Source: Discostella pseudostelligera
Taxonomy: Eukaryota > Bacillariophyta > Thalassiosirophyceae > Thalassiosirales > Thalassiosiraceae
Direction of reading: 5' to 3'
Assembly (NCBI GenBank): GCA_036940085.1
Contig: JALLBK010000984.1
Span: 1 to 10,294, forward strand
Length of the DNA stretch: 10,294 bases
A model generated the notes under the pieces. The model saw only the letters and a list, made by a program, of their open reading frames with translations, did not search any database and was not told where the DNA came from. Below, piece after piece: positions 9,206 to 10,294 of this stretch (its first letter is position 1; each line of letters begins with the position of its first letter). The position numbers and the translations under genes were made by a program.

Positions 9206-9211
9206 ATTAAA
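9206..9211 (+). terminator. Possible CPS poly(A) signal
   Basis: ATTAAA lies 21 nt after the CPS stop codon, in the 59-bp gap before the convergent gene. ATTAAA is the common variant of AATAAA. Poly(A) signals in diatoms are poorly defined, so this is only a candidate. Confidence 0.25.
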
Positions 9212-9244
9212 GTTTAGCGTGTTGTTATGTCTTGAAACAGCCCC

Positions 9245-10114
9245 TCACCGAAGTGGGGAAAACGACGTTGCCTTCAAAATTGTGGTATCAAAGGAATCAG
9301 CTAATTCGGCGATTTGAGCAATACCCTTCCTCCATTTCTGTGCGCCCCTTGACGCTTGACGGCTCTGTTCCATAGCTTGAAATCCACAATACTCCCCTCC
9401 GTGCTTCCACACCTCATACACTGTGTTCAAACTTCCAACGTCGCTGAATAATAAGGTCACCAATTCTGTGGTTGGATGTCCAGCTGCTCTAAGTTTCGAC
9501 GGTAGCGCATCCGAGTATATTTCAAGGAATTTAGGAACTGTATCGTAACCAAGCTTGAGCTGGTACTTACGCAACTCAATGATTCCTTTATTGCTGCTTT
9601 CGTTGCCACTACTTCTGAGGGGATTATCCATATCTATCCAATATTGTAGTCCCTTTATTCCATGAAAATCATTCACTTGTCTCGCCTCGACCAATATCTC
9701 ACTCTTCTGCTGGACCATGCATGATTTTACCTCTCCCAAATATTCTATCCACTCTTTATTTCTTGCCAATGCAGTTCGCCGTTCTAATCGATCACTGTGC
9801 CCCCCAGGATAATGGTATAAATGGACGGCAGAATTCAGAGGAATGGCTCCCATCTCTGGAAATCCAAAAAATGCCAGTGGTAGACTTTTGCGCAATTCAG
9901 CCGATAGAGTTGTGCGCTCCGTGTAGAGAGAACATTTCGACGGATGGAGTTGATATTGTCGAAGTTCAACGATGGGCGAGGATGGCAGTGCTGCTGAATC
10001 AGCTGGCTTCGTTGAAAATGGCTTCATCCGATATGAGCGATTCGACAATGGAAGGTGGAAGTGCGCTTGGCTTTTGCGCCAATGGCTGGACGCCATGGAC
10101 CTCGCGTTGATCAT
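9245..10114 (-). CDS. NIPSNAP: NIPSNAP-family protein with two NIPSNAP domains, probably mitochondrial
   Basis: This intronless frame of 289 codons runs from ATG 10114 to TGA 9247-9245. Residues 1-45 are rich in Ser, Arg and His with almost no acids, which fits a mitochondrial presequence. Domain 1 (about 48-145) opens with IVELRQYQLHP and contains AVHLYHYPGG and a RRTALARNKEW segment. Domain 2 (about 178-283) opens with GIIELRKYQLKLG and contains VYEVWKH. This paired ferredoxin-like layout and the length match animal NIPSNAP1/2/3. Those are mitochondrial proteins linked to mitophagy signalling and metabolism; no catalytic activity is assigned. The start is not certain: M7 and M30 are alternatives, and M30 (10027) would avoid the overlap with the rightward frame beginning at 10082. 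The gene converges on CPS with 59 bp between stop codons. Confidence 0.88.
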   Translation of the reverse strand: MINARSMASSHWRKSQAHFHLPLSNRSYRMKPFSTKPADSAALPSSPIVELRQYQLHPSKCSLYTERTTLSAELRKSLPLAFFGFPEMGAIPLNSAVHLYHYPGGHSDRLERRTALARNKEWIEYLGEVKSCMVQQKSEILVEARQVNDFHGIKGLQYWIDMDNPLRSSGNESSNKGIIELRKYQLKLGYDTVPKFLEIYSDALPSKLRAAGHPTTELVTLLFSDVGSLNTVYEVWKHGGEYCGFQAMEQSRQASRGAQKWRKGIAQIAELADSFDTTILKATSFSPLR

Positions 10115-10294
10115 GTCTCTTCAATTTTCAATGATTGCTTGGACGTACTGCACGAATTGTCTCGCAAGGATGCCCTCTCACTAGAGTGTCTAATGCATGG
10201 CTTGTTGAGCGAGGATGGGCTGATCAGCAGTGGCTGCTATCAATGCATGCTAGAAGGTATGGTACCGGTGAAGCGGAATTCATGGTCAATGGTG
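10082..10294 (+). CDS. Possible 5' part of an unidentified gene, cut by the window edge
   Basis: From ATG 10082 a frame stays open for 71 codons to the end of the window; the nearest in-frame stop upstream is TGA 10034-10036. After about 11 residues antisense to the NIPSNAP presequence, it reads as a credible soluble protein with a helix-like stretch (SSIFNDCLDVLHELSRKDAL) and several Cys. I recognise no family. It would be divergent from NIPSNAP with the two start codons overlapping by 33 bp, so one of the starts is probably wrong, or exon 1 begins elsewhere. The other strand of 10115-10294 shows no convincing coding frame. An open run of this length by chance is quite possible. Confidence 0.4.
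   Translation, partial: MAGRHGPRVDHVSSIFNDCLDVLHELSRKDALSLECLMHGLLSEDGLISSGCYQCMLEGMVPVKRNSWSMV

Noticed and set aside
9241..9258. Short hairpin (CCC-bulge-CAC, CGAA loop, GTG-GGG) at the NIPSNAP stop
   Set aside because: It resembles a bacterial-type terminator only superficially. The genes are eukaryotic with introns, and the stem is short and bulged.

Overview
The window looks like nuclear DNA of a diatom or close stramenopile relative; a centric diatom such as Thalassiosira fits best. The reasons are compact genes, short GT-AG introns (70-103 bp) with GTAAGT-like donors, and an animal-type (CPS I/III) urea-cycle carbamoyl-phosphate synthetase with a mitochondrial presequence, a gene known from diatoms. 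The species assignment is inference.

Layout, left to right. (1) 1-278 is a short upstream region with four E2F-like TGGCGGGA boxes, an inverted CCAAT and a G-box. (2) 279-1154 (+) encodes a 291-aa multi-span membrane protein. Its second half resembles a very divergent aquaporin/MIP without NPA motifs. (3) 1211-3536 (-) encodes a TTLL6-type tubulin polyglutamylase in two exons; a 100-bp intron explains why its long reading frame lacks an ATG. (4) 3537-4249 is a divergent promoter region with one E2F-like box, three CCAAT boxes, a 14-bp perfect palindrome and an inverted repeat in the likely 5' leader. (5) 4250-9185 (+) encodes a 1530-aa mitochondrial carbamoyl-phosphate synthetase (CPS I/III class), reconstructed as five exons. 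(6) 9245-10114 (-) encodes a mitochondrial NIPSNAP-family protein with two NIPSNAP domains. (7) About 10082 to the right edge (+) holds the open 5' part of an unidentified, possibly real, gene.

The genes alternate as convergent pairs (56- and 59-bp gaps between stops) and divergent pairs. CPS supplies carbamoyl phosphate to the ornithine-urea cycle in mitochondria. NIPSNAP is also probably mitochondrial, but nothing in the sequence links them functionally. TTLL modifies tubulin tails.

I see no CRISPR array, mobile element, RNA gene or obviously new multi-gene system. The points most worth a second look are the dense E2F-like cluster, the NPA-less MIP-like protein, and the CPS that keeps a glutamine-using Cys triad together with a partly changed N-acetylglutamate site.
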